A DNA stretch of 64,000 bases from Leptolyngbya sp. PCC 7375 (GCF_000316115.1 NZ_JH993797.1:5752486-5816485), one strand, 5' to 3'. Numbered from the stretch's first letter, positions 42,020 to 51,842 are shown. Notes: generated by a model from the letters alone, not told the origin. Numbers and translations are program-made.

Positions 42020-42118
42020 TCCCTCTTCTCCCTTCACTCCCTCTTCCACAAATCTACATCCGCCGCTCCAAAAACCTGCGCTACGATCAGAGAAATTACC
42101 CTCAAATAATCACTCTGT

Positions 42119-42433
42119 ATGGTCGTAGTGGTATTTTTGATTCTGATAGGCCTACTGCCACCGGCTCTATCAGTTTGGGCAACGTATCGAGCCGAACGAC
42201 GAGTCATTGAACGATTTGACTTTGCCATAGAATCAGCCCAATACCCCTCAGTTAACCCGTGGCGACGCCGAGATCCAGATGAGCATTATATCGACGGCAT
42301 GGGCTTGGTGATTGGTGATATCACCTGTCAGCTCAATGCCCGTTCTCCCCATATTCGCTGTGCCGTTAATCCGATGGGGCCATGTGAAGGTTGCCGCTCC
42401 TATGAAGGACGTACCTATAACCCACCGACCTAG
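42119..42433 (+). CDS. DUF6464 family protein
   Basis: This 104-residue protein has an N-terminal membrane anchor (MVVVVFLILIGLLPPALSVW) and a cysteine-containing C-terminal motif, IGDITCQLNARSPHIRCAVN (70-89), followed by PMGPCEGCRSYE. This matches the cyanobacterial DUF6464 family. The four cysteines could bind metal. No function is established. It converges with pyrG. Confidence 0.75.
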   Translation: MVVVVFLILIGLLPPALSVWATYRAERRVIERFDFAIESAQYPSVNPWRRRDPDEHYIDGMGLVIGDITCQLNARSPHIRCAVNPMGPCEGCRSYEGRTYNPPT

Positions 42434-42465
42434 CGACAAGTAATTGAACAGCTATCACCCAGGCA

Positions 42466-44154
42466 CTAAGCCACCGGATCGGCAATGGATTGGGTCCATG
42501 CTTCTGGTTCTGACATCGCTGGTGCAGGCGCTATCTCATCCATGGCAGAGGGATTGCCAGAGCGTTTTGCGGCGGCTTTGATCATGCCTAAGAAAAGGGG
42601 GTGAGGGGCATTGGGTCGAGATTGAAATTCGGGGTGGAACTGACTGGCAATAAAGAAAGGATGGTCAGGCAGTTCGACAATCTCCACTAAACGTCCGTCG
42701 GGGGAGGTGCCGCTAACCACGTAGCCTGTTTCTAAAAACAGATTGCGGTAGGCATTATTAAACTCGTAACGGTGGCGATGACGTTCGTAAATGACTGGCT
42801 GGTCGTACAGCTGACTGGCGAGGGTACCTGGCTCTAAACGGCAGGCATACAGCCCCAATCGCATGGTGCCCCCTAAGTCCACCACATCCTGTTGCTCAGG
42901 TAGCAGGTTAATGACTGGGTTTTCACTTTCAGGATCAATTTCAGCACTATTGGCTTCAGATAGCTGAGCTACATTGCGAGCCCATTCCACCACCACACAT
43001 TGCATCCCCAGGCATAAACCTAAGAAGGGAATGCCCTGTTCTTTGATGTACTCAATGGTGCGAATTTTGCCATCGATGCCACGACTGCCAAAGCCTCCCG
43101 GTACCACAATGCCGTGAACACCTTCGAGATAGTCAGCCGGATCGCTCGCTTCAATGTCTTCTGAGCTGATCCAGCGGATACTCACTTCAGCATGGATTGC
43201 GATCGCAGCATGCCTCAAAGCTTCTACCACCGACAGATACGCATCGTTCAAGCTGACATACTTACCAACAATGGCAATATCCAAGGTTTGGGTAGGCGTG
43301 TATAGCCTCTCCACCAGGGTGGACCACTTGTCTAAGGCGGGGGTGCGATCCTCTAAATTAAGCAGGCGAATAGCCTGTTCTGCCAAGCCTTCCTGCTCCA
43401 TCAGCAGAGGCACTTCATAGATGCTGGGAGCATCATTTGCCGCAATCACACAGGCCTCGGGCACATCGCAAAAGTCCGACACCTTCGCCTTGATGTGCTC
43501 GGGAATCGGCTGGGCACAGCGACACACCAAAATATCTGGCTGCAAACCAATGGATCGCAGTTCTTTAACCGAGTGTTGGGTGGGCTTGGTTTTAATTTCT
43601 CCTGCCGCCGGGATATAAGGAATCAGCGTCACGTGCATGTAGATGACATTTTTGCGCCCCACATCTTTACGGAACTGGCGAATGGCTTCTAAAAATGGCA
43701 ATCCCTCAATGTCGCCTACGGTGCCACCAATCTCCACGATCACTACATCGGGGTTGCGGTTTTGAGCAACCCGACGAATCCGCTCTTTGATTTCATTGGT
43801 AACGTGGGGGATCACCTGCACAGTGCGTCCATTGTATTCACCCCGCCGCTCTTTATTGATGACTGCTTGGTAAATCGAACCAGTGGTGACACTATTGAGA
43901 CGCGACATAGAGGTATCGGTAAATCGCTCATAGTGACCCAGGTCCAGATCCGTTTCGGCACCATCTTCCGTCACAAACACTTCTCCGTGCTGAAACGGAC
44001 TCATGGTGCCAGGATCAACGTTAATGTAGGGATCCAACTTGAGGATAGACACCGAATAGTCGCGGGACTTGAGCAAACGACCTAAACTAGCCGCGACAAT
44101 GCCTTTACCAATACTGGAAACGACACCACCCGTGACAAACACAAACTTAGTCAT
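42466..44154 (-). CDS. pyrG: CTP synthase
   Basis: This enzyme aminates UTP to CTP using glutamine and ATP. Starting from the ATG at 44154 gives 562 residues with the family opening MTKFVFVTGGVVSSIGKGI. The synthetase half shows HYERF and GTVGDIEGLPF. The C-terminal class I glutaminase domain has the nucleophile in FLGLCLGMQ and a catalytic HPEFQSRP. An earlier ATG at 44202 would add 16 unlike residues. The last 30 residues are Ala/Pro-rich, as in other cyanobacteria. Confidence 0.95.
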   Translation of the reverse strand: MTKFVFVTGGVVSSIGKGIVAASLGRLLKSRDYSVSILKLDPYINVDPGTMSPFQHGEVFVTEDGAETDLDLGHYERFTDTSMSRLNSVTTGSIYQAVINKERRGEYNGRTVQVIPHVTNEIKERIRRVAQNRNPDVVIVEIGGTVGDIEGLPFLEAIRQFRKDVGRKNVIYMHVTLIPYIPAAGEIKTKPTQHSVKELRSIGLQPDILVCRCAQPIPEHIKAKVSDFCDVPEACVIAANDAPSIYEVPLLMEQEGLAEQAIRLLNLEDRTPALDKWSTLVERLYTPTQTLDIAIVGKYVSLNDAYLSVVEALRHAAIAIHAEVSIRWISSEDIEASDPADYLEGVHGIVVPGGFGSRGIDGKIRTIEYIKEQGIPFLGLCLGMQCVVVEWARNVAQLSEANSAEIDPESENPVINLLPEQQDVVDLGGTMRLGLYACRLEPGTLASQLYDQPVIYERHRHRYEFNNAYRNLFLETGYVVSGTSPDGRLVEIVELPDHPFFIASQFHPEFQSRPNAPHPLFLGMIKAAAKRSGNPSAMDEIAPAPAMSEPEAWTQSIADPVA

Positions 44155-44469
44155 AATGCGATCGCAAAGCGGAGATTGAATAATTATGCAAACCCAAAAC
44201 AACCAGGTTTCAATTTAAAAACCAGGACGTTAAAAGTTGGATGCAGTGGACCCCGTTAATTGTGCCATAGCCTCAGAGAGCCAGATTATTTCCTCGACGG
44301 GAGAGAAATACGTAGTTTTACCCCTGAGAAGTCAGGATGAGTTTGACCAGTTAGTTGATTAAAACGTAACACTCTCTTTCTATTCGTCCTTACATCTAGT
44401 CGTAAAACCGATCGGGGGAGCAACAGCCGCTATAATTTCGCCCGTGGGTTGAATAGAGGGTAAATCACC
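44155..44469. other. Intergenic region between divergent pyrG and amidase genes
   Basis: These 315 bp contain a HIP1 octamer just upstream of the pyrG start and should carry both promoters. I see no gene, hairpin or repeat worth naming. Confidence 0.5.
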
Positions 44470-46233
44470 ATGGCAAATCGTTGGAAAACGTTGGCGGGGG
44501 CATTAGTACCCGCATTAACATGTCAGTTTGCAATTGTTCACCCAGCCATGGCTGAATTATTTGTTGCCTATCCACCGTCCACTCACACCACCGTATCAGA
44601 TCGAATTTTCTTTATTGGCACAGGTGCCCCTGACGGTGACGTTTTAATTAACGGCACCCCTATCACCGACCGCAGCCCAGCCGGACATTTTGCCCCCACA
44701 GTACCCTTAGCCATCGGTCAGAACCAATTCACCATTACCCAAGGCGGTGAAAGCATCACGTTTAACATTACCCGTGATTCCTTAGAGCCTCCCCAGCTCA
44801 ATGGCATTGCCTTCGCAGAAAATACATTAGAACCTAACCGCAGTATTGCTCGTCAGCCAGGAGAATTGGTTTGTTTTGAAGCCGTTGCTCCACCTCAAGC
44901 CCAAGTTGCCGTTAATTTAGCCGGTCAGAACATTCCCCTTAGGGCTCAGCCTAGTAGCTTTGAGCTACCTCCCAACTACGCAGTACTGACTGAACAAACT
45001 GAGCCCTATGCCCTCAATGCTGCGCAGTATGGCGGCTGTGCCACCTTTAATCAACCGAGAAACTTTGGCATCCCTGAATTTCAACTCACCCTCAATGGGC
45101 AAACAATTACCCAGGCAGGTAGTGGCTCCATAGAGATTCTCTCTCCCACTTCTTTTCAAGTAGCGGAAGTCACCGTAGAGTCTGGCATTGCTCGCACTGG
45201 CCCTAGCACCGATTATTCTCGTCTGACACCTCTCCCAAAAGGGACAAGCGCTACTGTTACCGGTCGTGAAGGTTATTGGGTGCGTCTAGATTACGGCGCT
45301 TGGATTCGGGCATCAGAAGTCTCGTTTTCTCCTAGTCCTGTCCCAGTCACAACAACCATTCGCGGCATCAGATCCCGTCAAATAACAGAATGGACTGAGG
45401 TCATCTTTCCGCTACAGGTCCCAGTGCCCATGACTGTGGAACAAGACACCAACAGTCTGACCCTGATTTTACACAACACGGTGCCCCAGACTGATACCAT
45501 TTTCTTCTCTGACAATCCGGTGGTGGAACGTATGGACTGGCAGCCCATTTTGCCAGATCAGGCTTCCTATACATTCCATTTTAAGACTGACCAACAGTGG
45601 GGTTACAAGCTACGCTATGAAGGAACAAATCTGATTCTCTCGCTCAAACATCCACCCGCTGTTGATAACGCAGCACCACTACAGGGCACAACAATATTGC
45701 TTGATCCTGGCCATGGCAGCAGTGAAGATCTGGGTGCCCGTGGCCCCAATGGGTATCCCGAGAAAGATGTTGCACTATTAATCTCTAAGTTAGTAAGAGA
45801 TGAGTTAGAGGTGTTGGGCGCTGAGGTTGTGATGGTGCGCGAAGGCGACGATGATTTGTTTCCACGCGATCGAGTTGCTGTGATTGAGGCAACAGAACCC
45901 ACCATGGCACTAAGTCTTCATTACAACGCACTGCCTGATAATGGTGACGCCCTCAATACAGCAGGCATTGGCGCGTTTTGGTATCACCCCCAGGCCCATG
46001 ATCTGGCATTATTTTTGCACAACTACTTAGTAGAGACGTTAGACCGTCCAGCCTACGGTGTCTATTGGAACAATTTAGCTCTCACAAGACCCAGCGTGAC
46101 ACCGAGTGTCTTACTAGAGCTGGGCTTCATGATTAATCCCTATGAGTTTGAGTGGATTGTTAATCCAGAATCACAACAGCAACTCGCTAAAGCGTTAGCG
46201 AATGGAGTCGCTGAGTGGGTAGTCAATCAGTGA
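44470..46233 (+). CDS. N-acetylmuramoyl-L-alanine amidase with SH3-like domain
   Basis: This 587-residue exported peptidoglycan hydrolase has a signal peptide ending near AMA-EL (28/29). An N-terminal Ig-like region covers about 30-110. A bacterial SH3-like domain lies at about 231-286 (VESGIARTGPSTDYSRLTPL), then a beta-rich region resembling AMIN. The C-terminal Amidase_3 domain (405-587) has all zinc/catalytic residues: H415 in LDPGHGS, E431, H484 in SLHYN and E550 in LLELGF. It cleaves the amide between muramic acid and the stem peptide. Confidence 0.9.
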   Translation: MANRWKTLAGALVPALTCQFAIVHPAMAELFVAYPPSTHTTVSDRIFFIGTGAPDGDVLINGTPITDRSPAGHFAPTVPLAIGQNQFTITQGGESITFNITRDSLEPPQLNGIAFAENTLEPNRSIARQPGELVCFEAVAPPQAQVAVNLAGQNIPLRAQPSSFELPPNYAVLTEQTEPYALNAAQYGGCATFNQPRNFGIPEFQLTLNGQTITQAGSGSIEILSPTSFQVAEVTVESGIARTGPSTDYSRLTPLPKGTSATVTGREGYWVRLDYGAWIRASEVSFSPSPVPVTTTIRGIRSRQITEWTEVIFPLQVPVPMTVEQDTNSLTLILHNTVPQTDTIFFSDNPVVERMDWQPILPDQASYTFHFKTDQQWGYKLRYEGTNLILSLKHPPAVDNAAPLQGTTILLDPGHGSSEDLGARGPNGYPEKDVALLISKLVRDELEVLGAEVVMVREGDDDLFPRDRVAVIEATEPTMALSLHYNALPDNGDALNTAGIGAFWYHPQAHDLALFLHNYLVETLDRPAYGVYWNNLALTRPSVTPSVLLELGFMINPYEFEWIVNPESQQQLAKALANGVAEWVVNQ

Positions 46234-46290
46234 AGAGGATAAGGGCTACGGTGATGTTGATGATGCAGTACCTGAATTTTGATTTAAACA

Positions 46291-47178
46291 TTATCCAAGG
46301 TTGTTTAGCTGCTGAAACTCTGACTGTGAGAGACTAATCGTTGCGCTGGCTAAGTTCTCTTCGAGATGAGCGATCGACGTTGTTCCTGGAATTAGCAAAA
46401 TATTGGAAGCCCGATGCAACAGCCAAGCCAAGGCAATCTGTGTCGGGCTCATATTATGGGCGTTTGCGATTTCACGTAGAGTGCCCTCAGCCTCCACTAA
46501 GGGAGAACCAGGTCTGAGTGGATGGGCGGCCAAGGGACCGTAGGCAATAAAGGCAATCTGATGGGCAATGCAATAGTTGAGGATAGCTTCGTGTGTACGA
46601 TCGAGCAGGCTATAGCGATTTTGTACTGAGGTAATAGGTGCGATCGCGTCAGCTTCCTTGAGCTGATCCAGGGTGACATTTGAGACACCAATATGGCGAA
46701 TTTTACCTTCCTGTTGTAGCTCGGCAAGCGCCTGAATTGATTCGGCAAAAGGTACTTTGGGATCAGGGCGATGCAGCTGATAAAGATCAATACGCTCAAG
46801 CTTGATCCGTCGCAAACTGCCCTCAACACCTTGCCGCAAACTCTCTGGTCTACCGTCTGCTTGAATGTTGTCAGGTGCAGGCTTATTGATCCCTCCCTTG
46901 GTAGCAATGACTAAACCCGCAGGATAGGGATAGAGGGCATCAGCAATAATTTCTTCGTTGTGACCAGGGCCATAGGCCTCAGCCGTGTCGATAAAGGTAA
47001 CTCCACGGTCTACAGCATGGTGCAGCAATTGTTTACCGCCTTCCCAATCAGCATAGGGACCAAAGTTACCGGGCTGTCCAGTCAGGCGCATAGCCCCGTA
47101 ACCTAAGCGGTTGATCGAGAGATCACCACCAAGTAAAAAGTTCAGAGAGTTAGCAGCGGAAAAGAAGGGAGACTCCAT
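46291..47178 (-). CDS. Aldo/keto reductase
   Basis: This NADPH-dependent oxidoreductase of about 295 residues carries the catalytic tetrad: Asp and Tyr in FIDTAEAYGPG, Lys in VIATKGG and His in LYQLHRPD. The cofactor region contains IPGTTSIAHLEENL. The start at 47178 (MESPFF) is preferred; the frame extends to 47265. The neighbour, divergent, is a LysR regulator with about 110 bp between starts, so control by it is likely. Confidence 0.9.
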   Translation of the reverse strand: MESPFFSAANSLNFLLGGDLSINRLGYGAMRLTGQPGNFGPYADWEGGKQLLHHAVDRGVTFIDTAEAYGPGHNEEIIADALYPYPAGLVIATKGGINKPAPDNIQADGRPESLRQGVEGSLRRIKLERIDLYQLHRPDPKVPFAESIQALAELQQEGKIRHIGVSNVTLDQLKEADAIAPITSVQNRYSLLDRTHEAILNYCIAHQIAFIAYGPLAAHPLRPGSPLVEAEGTLREIANAHNMSPTQIALAWLLHRASNILLIPGTTSIAHLEENLASATISLSQSEFQQLNNLG

Positions 47179-47289
47179 GGCTTTAAGACTAATAGCTTTT
47201 TCAAAACTGAAGGTTTCTAAATTCACTATGACAGGACCAACTGATATTGTGTAGACGACTAACAAAAATAGCTGTCATTCATTTTACGC

Positions 47290-48213
47290 ATGAGCAAATC
47301 CCTTGATCGCCTGACTCTTCTTGACACCTTTGTCCGCATTGCCGATGCGGGCAGCATCAGTGCGGCTGCTCGTGATTTGGGGTTGTCGCAGCCCTCTGTC
47401 AGTCGCCAGTTGGCGGAGTTAGAGACTCGTTTCAAAACTCAGCTCATGCACCGGACAACCCATAGCCTGTCGTTAACTGTGGCCGGAGCTGAACTGCTCG
47501 CCGATGCTCGTCAGTTGCTAGACAGTTGGGAAGCCCTTGAAGAAAAACATCTTGATGCCCAAACCATCCCCCGAGGCAAAATTAGCGTGGTTGCTCCCAT
47601 CGCCCTGGGACAAAACCAACTACTGGATGGCATGCTGAGATTCCAACAGCAATACCCCCAGATTTCTCTAGTTTGGCAATTGCAGGATGGGAATATTCGC
47701 TTTGCCGAAGTTGGCTGTGACTGTTGGATAAAAATCGGCCCTGTCCCTGACGACTCTCTGAAAGTTGAGGCACTCGGGCAGGTAGAGCGTATGATTGTTG
47801 CTTCACCTCAGCTACTGGCAAACTATGGTTCAATCAATAAACCACAGACATTGGGGCAGCTTCCCTTTGTTGTGCTGACGCCCTTTGAATGCGATCGCAT
47901 TCCTCTGTCGAATGCCAAAGGCAAGCAGGTTTTAGTGACTGCTTTCGCCCAAATGACCACCAACAGTATCATCGCCCTGCACAAAGCTACGCTTGCGGGC
48001 ATGGGTGCATCAGTCTTGCCTCGCTGGTTTATTGCAGAAGACTTGGCTGATCAACGGTTGGTGGATATTCTGCCACAATGGCGTGCACCAAGGCTCACCA
48101 TTCACGTGGCCACCTTACCAGGGCGTTACCAACCTCAACGTTTGCGACGCTTTCTCGAATGTTTGAGGATAGAAATCGGCAAAATTCCTGGCATTCAAAA
48201 ACCCGATCGCTAA
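47290..48213 (+). CDS. LysR family transcriptional regulator
   Basis: This 307-residue regulator has an N-terminal winged helix-turn-helix (LLDTFVRIADAGSISAAARD, then LGLSQPSVSRQLAELE) and a C-terminal effector-binding domain. It is closest in style to the CrgA-like LysR group (FVRIADAGS..AAA). It is divergent from the aldo/keto reductase gene, its likely target. The effector is unknown. Confidence 0.9.
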   Translation: MSKSLDRLTLLDTFVRIADAGSISAAARDLGLSQPSVSRQLAELETRFKTQLMHRTTHSLSLTVAGAELLADARQLLDSWEALEEKHLDAQTIPRGKISVVAPIALGQNQLLDGMLRFQQQYPQISLVWQLQDGNIRFAEVGCDCWIKIGPVPDDSLKVEALGQVERMIVASPQLLANYGSINKPQTLGQLPFVVLTPFECDRIPLSNAKGKQVLVTAFAQMTTNSIIALHKATLAGMGASVLPRWFIAEDLADQRLVDILPQWRAPRLTIHVATLPGRYQPQRLRRFLECLRIEIGKIPGIQKPDR

Positions 48214-48502
48214 GGGAATACTGATTTATCTTTACGTTTAGTGCATAGGTAATTTGATTTAAGACCCACTTTTCTTTTTCAGCACAAAGGTTAACGTACA
48301 ATCATTGCGTTTGAGAAAAGAGAGCAGATGTTACCTTCGACAATTTTAAAGCTATAACAGGTCGTCAGCCTATGGCATGGTAAATGTTTGCTGAGCAATA
48401 AGGCACGTTCAGCACAGCTTGCTGTGTAATGCTAGATGGCACTGAATCAGATTGAAATATTTGCTTACCTCCAATTCAACCCAGCAATTCCGAATAAAAA
48501 GA

Positions 48503-48910
48503 TCATGGCTTAACGCTTTTATGATATTCGATCAACTGATTCGGTTCGATCCTTGCGTGCAGATTGGCATTTTGGATATTTTCAAGGATGCCAATAGTCG
48601 CAGCCTCGCGAACGTATTCATCATCATCACGACACAGTGATTCGATCAGCTCAAATGCAGACTTCAGTTGCTTCTTATCATTGGCTTCAAGTAAAAAAAT
48701 CAGGTATCGCGAGAACTCTCCAAGCAGAAGGTAATAAGGTAATTCTAGTTCTTCTGACCATTCGACAACAAATGCATCACAGGTCGATGCGAAATCAGGA
48801 ACAGAATATTTTATGGCATTGACAATAGAAGAACGTTTAATCATTGCAGTTAAATAGGAAACCTCAATATGGAAACGATTGAGTTCAGAGGCAGCCATCA
48901 ATATGCACAT
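48503..48910 (-). CDS. HEAT-like hypothetical protein (DUF7674-like)
   Basis: This 135-residue helical protein has a core LPYYLLLGEFSRYLIFLLEA, then AFELIESLCRDDDEYVREAA and TIGILENIQNANL. The pattern resembles proteins of the DUF7674 type, which often act as small orphan or immunity-like proteins. A start at residue 23 (48844, MIKRSS) is plausible. It opens the accessory island; a downstream partner is not evident. Confidence 0.55.
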   Translation of the reverse strand: MCILMAASELNRFHIEVSYLTAMIKRSSIVNAIKYSVPDFASTCDAFVVEWSEELELPYYLLLGEFSRYLIFLLEANDKKQLKSAFELIESLCRDDDEYVREAATIGILENIQNANLHARIEPNQLIEYHKSVKP

Positions 48911-48979
48911 CAGATTCTGTTATCTTCATATCGTCGTTGCAACGATTTGTTATATTGCTATGAGATCTAGAACAATAAA

Positions 48980-49594
48980 CTAAGCTATCAACAGATGAGG
49001 CATTACGACAGATATTTTATCTTGCAAGCTTAAATCACTTTCCAAATCATCAATTAATATAATATCCAAATTCTTTTTCAGCTCACCATATAGTTGATAA
49101 TATATGGAATTCAAATCATTAATAGTTTTATGATTTATAATCCAAGGAATTTGAGATTTATCGTGTAAATAATCAGGCCTGCGGACAATTATTTTTTCGT
49201 AGCTTGTTAAAAACAAAACTATTTTATAAGGTTCGTCTTTAGACAAATCATATAAATTATTCCTTAGCCAGGCTTCTAAGTAATCTGCTATTTCTGAAAA
49301 AGAACTGTTTTTCATTTTAAGTAGTCTAACCCAAGCTATCCTATCGAACATTCCTCTGTTAAATATTATTGCCTTATACGAATCAAAATCTTTCTGCTTG
49401 ACAGCTATTTCTAGCTTTGAATATGTATCAAATATTGTCCATAAGTTTTTTAACTCAAAGTTACTATTACTGATATCAAATATTTTTTCGTTGGCTTGAA
49501 CTATTTTGCAAGCAACACCGGTTTGACTAGATATATCCTTTATGACCGAATTTTTGCCAGAGCCTGGAGTGCCACTAAACTCTAGAAAAATCAT
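48980..49594 (-). CDS. P-loop kinase/NTPase-like protein
   Basis: This 204-residue protein resembles small P-loop kinases such as nucleotide or deoxynucleoside kinases. The Walker A is GTPGSGKNS (8-16), with Asn where Thr or Ser normally follows the Lys. A switch-like FNRGMFDRIAW lies in the middle and IILIDDLESDLS near the end. The gene is more AT-rich than its neighbours, suggesting transfer. It starts 14 bp after the reconstructed stop of the IS-interrupted membrane gene, so the two formed an operon. No substrate can be assigned. Confidence 0.65.
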   Translation of the reverse strand: MIFLEFSGTPGSGKNSVIKDISSQTGVACKIVQANEKIFDISNSNFELKNLWTIFDTYSKLEIAVKQKDFDSYKAIIFNRGMFDRIAWVRLLKMKNSSFSEIADYLEAWLRNNLYDLSKDEPYKIVLFLTSYEKIIVRRPDYLHDKSQIPWIINHKTINDLNSIYYQLYGELKKNLDIILIDDLESDLSLQDKISVVMPHLLIA

Positions 49595-49608
49595 TGAATC
49601 CAAACCTC

Positions 49609-49675
49609 TCAACTGTTACTCCAATCAATAGCATCATTCCAAATCATTTCAGCCTCCTCACGGAAATGCTGATAC
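49609..49675 (-). pseudogene. 3' end of the IS-interrupted membrane-protein gene
   Basis: These bases encode the last 19 codons (beginning HFREEAEMIW) and stop of the gene at 50966-51724, displaced by the insertion sequence. The 7 bases next to the element are one copy of the target duplication. Joining the two parts after removing the element and one duplication keeps the frame. Confidence 0.8.
49669..49675. repeat. Target site duplication, left copy
   Basis: CTGATAC directly precedes the left inverted repeat of the insertion sequence and is matched by 50993-50999. Confidence 0.85.
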
Positions 49676-50992
49676 CCTGACTGACTGACACATCTCAGAT
49701 GCCCCCATTAATATCTCAAGTCCGACATCGTATTGACCGAATACGGGAAAACCAAATCAGGTCATAGTAACGTTGCTCAGCCTTGTTGGACGCAAAACAA
49801 GGGTCTGGGTCTTTGGGCAATAAGGGGACTGGTTTCAGAAGAGTCCGACCTTTGTGAACGACTCCCTTGAGCCACCGTAAGCCAATTTTGAGATAGCTGA
49901 GCCCTCGTCTCCAATGGGTATCCACCTGTTGACGTAAGCCTTCACACTGCACCGCCATGCCTTGAGTGGTGCCGTATAACAAGGCAATGGCGGCCACCAA
50001 ATAGAGACGCTCTAGAGCTTGAGCGGATCGAATGCGAGAGTCTTCGAGTTCAAAGGCTCCTGATTTGCTATCTAAAAACAACTCCTCAACCCGAAACCGC
50101 AAGGCATATTGCCACAACGTTTGTAGACTCGGTGATTCATCCGTAATCACCGCCCAGGATTCCTTCGTCCCTCGCACGGTTGCCAAGACTAAATTACATC
50201 GATGCTCACCATCTTGCCAGAGCCCCACGTTCTCATAGAGAGTGGCTTCTCCTTTGGGAGGCCACAGCGCTTGTACTTCAATGGGATGACGGCATGGGCC
50301 GTGGAGATGAACATCACACGCAATGCGCAAACAATAGTGCCAACCACTCGCTTGCAACCAACTCATGAGGTCATGGTTGGCAAACCCTCGGTCAGCTAAC
50401 AACATCGTGTTGGGATGCCGACGCAACAGCCAACGGGCACGCCGTAACAAGGGTCGATATTCATCGAACGCAACCATGGCACTTTCATGCTCTAATACCC
50501 GCCATAGAAGTGGTACCGCTCGTCCACAACACACAACCGACAGGTGAATCATACAATAGCGATTCCACAGCATGGTCGTATCCAATGCTAGATAGAGTCG
50601 ATGAGCCCGCCAGTTGGTGAGCGCTAACAACACCAGCGGCAGATACAACCCCTTGACATCAATGAATCGGTTGATGAAAAAGCGATGCCACCGACGTTCA
50701 AAGCTCTGGGCCTGAGTCGCCCGACTGGGGACGTAGGGTTCCCAAGCGGGGAGGCTAAGTTGACCACTACAGATCAGGGCACTGACCATCCAAGCCAGTG
50801 TTTTCAGATGCCGGAGGTCTTTGTAACGGCTATGTTGACGCAGGAAGGGCAACAATTGATCATACAGTTGGGTAGAGGCTGACATGCATATCACGCTGAT
50901 GGTTTGGTATCTTCAGCTTTGCATGCCCTCTGCCCATTTCCTTGTCGATCCTTATGGATTCTGGGTTACAGGATTTGTGTCAGGCAGTCAGG
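49676..50992 (-). mobile_element. Complete IS4-type insertion sequence, 1317 bp
   Basis: The element is bounded by 17-bp inverted repeats, CCTGACTGACTGACACA (49676-49692) and its inverted partner (50976-50992), differing at one base. It is flanked by CTGATAC on both sides. It carries one full transposase gene. The perfect flanks and intact gene mean a recent insertion. It lies in the 3' end of a membrane-protein gene and provides that gene's present stop codon. Confidence 0.92.
49716..50894 (-). CDS. IS4-family DDE transposase
   Basis: This 392-residue transposase has the three acidic residues D105 (LALDTTM), D168 (LLADRGF) and E270, with the complete IS4 signature Y-x2-R-x3-E-x6-K at 263-277 (YALRFRVEELFLDSK). 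It should catalyse cut-and-paste movement of the element. The gene starts at a GTG (50894) or the ATG at 50885. No frameshift or stop is present, so it may be active. Confidence 0.92.
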   Translation of the reverse strand: MICMSASTQLYDQLLPFLRQHSRYKDLRHLKTLAWMVSALICSGQLSLPAWEPYVPSRATQAQSFERRWHRFFINRFIDVKGLYLPLVLLALTNWRAHRLYLALDTTMLWNRYCMIHLSVVCCGRAVPLLWRVLEHESAMVAFDEYRPLLRRARWLLRRHPNTMLLADRGFANHDLMSWLQASGWHYCLRIACDVHLHGPCRHPIEVQALWPPKGEATLYENVGLWQDGEHRCNLVLATVRGTKESWAVITDESPSLQTLWQYALRFRVEELFLDSKSGAFELEDSRIRSAQALERLYLVAAIALLYGTTQGMAVQCEGLRQQVDTHWRRGLSYLKIGLRWLKGVVHKGRTLLKPVPLLPKDPDPCFASNKAEQRYYDLIWFSRIRSIRCRT

Positions 50993-51724
50993 CTGATACC
51001 ACTTATCTTGAGGATAAAGAATAAATTTAGGCTGATTCTCAGCTTCTACTTGAAAGCTATATAACCAAATAAAGAAGATCCCTTCCGAACTATTTGCGTC
51101 TACTAAAATTTCCCCTCGTGAAAGATGATAATCAGTAAGTCGTACTTGCAAATTTCCTTCAGTTTCCTTTTTCAAGCGTTCTAACGTGGATAGGTTATCT
51201 CTCACTCTACCAAGCCAACCGTCACTAGTAATCGATTTCAGTCTTCTCTTAATCGTCATTTTGACAGCAGCACTATCAGGAACAGGATTTTCTAGAATGA
51301 CTCTTATTTTACCGCCTTTATCTAGTAACCTTCGCATGGAGGAGTAGTGATCATTCAGTGTTCTGTCCAGAGCAACGCCAATAATGAGCAAGTTTAATGA
51401 TTCTCTCAGCTTATAATCGAGTTCTTGCTGTTGTCTAGTTGAGAGTTTCTCTAAAAAATTTCTATTAACTGCTTGCTCGATAGATTCTAAACGTTCAGTA
51501 AGTACTTCAACTCTTTCAGATAAATCCCATTCACTTGCTAAAAAGAAATAGTTGACTATAAAGAAAATGATTACTACACCGAAAAGTTCAGTAGAAAGAT
51601 TGAGTAAGATTGCTTGCCAGAAGTTATCTTTTGAGTTTTGAGCAACCAATGTGAATATTAAAGCAACAAATGCTACTACTACATAAATAGCGAAGACATA
51701 TCTGGCCTTTTGCCTCTTGTTCAT
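50966..51724 (-). pseudogene. Membrane-anchored PLD-like protein gene interrupted by the IS
   Basis: The 252-codon frame begins with two membrane helices (about 8-28 and 38-62), a coiled coil (RVEVLTERLESIEQAV) and a cytoplasmic domain (NLLIIGVALDRTLNDHYSSM onward) resembling phospholipase D-like sensor domains, though no HxK motif is seen. The last 8 residues come from the IS end. Without the IS the frame would continue for 19 more codons to a stop at 49609, giving 263 residues. The present protein lacks its native C-terminus and could still be made. Family not firmly identified. Confidence 0.7.
50993..50999. repeat. Target site duplication, right copy
   Basis: CTGATAC directly follows the right inverted repeat; identical to 49669-49675. 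Confidence 0.85.
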
Positions 51725-51842
51725 AAGTAAGATAGATAATTTTTGGAGCCAACCTTAAAATATTATTCTTGCGAAAGAGATCTGAAAATCAATACGTTTT
51801 TTTAGCTAATTCTTAGCACTCCTAAGCGGCATAATGAACCAG

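Noticed and set aside
43154..44085. Several plus-strand ORFs opposite pyrG
   Set aside because: pyrG is complete on the other strand; these are frame shadows.
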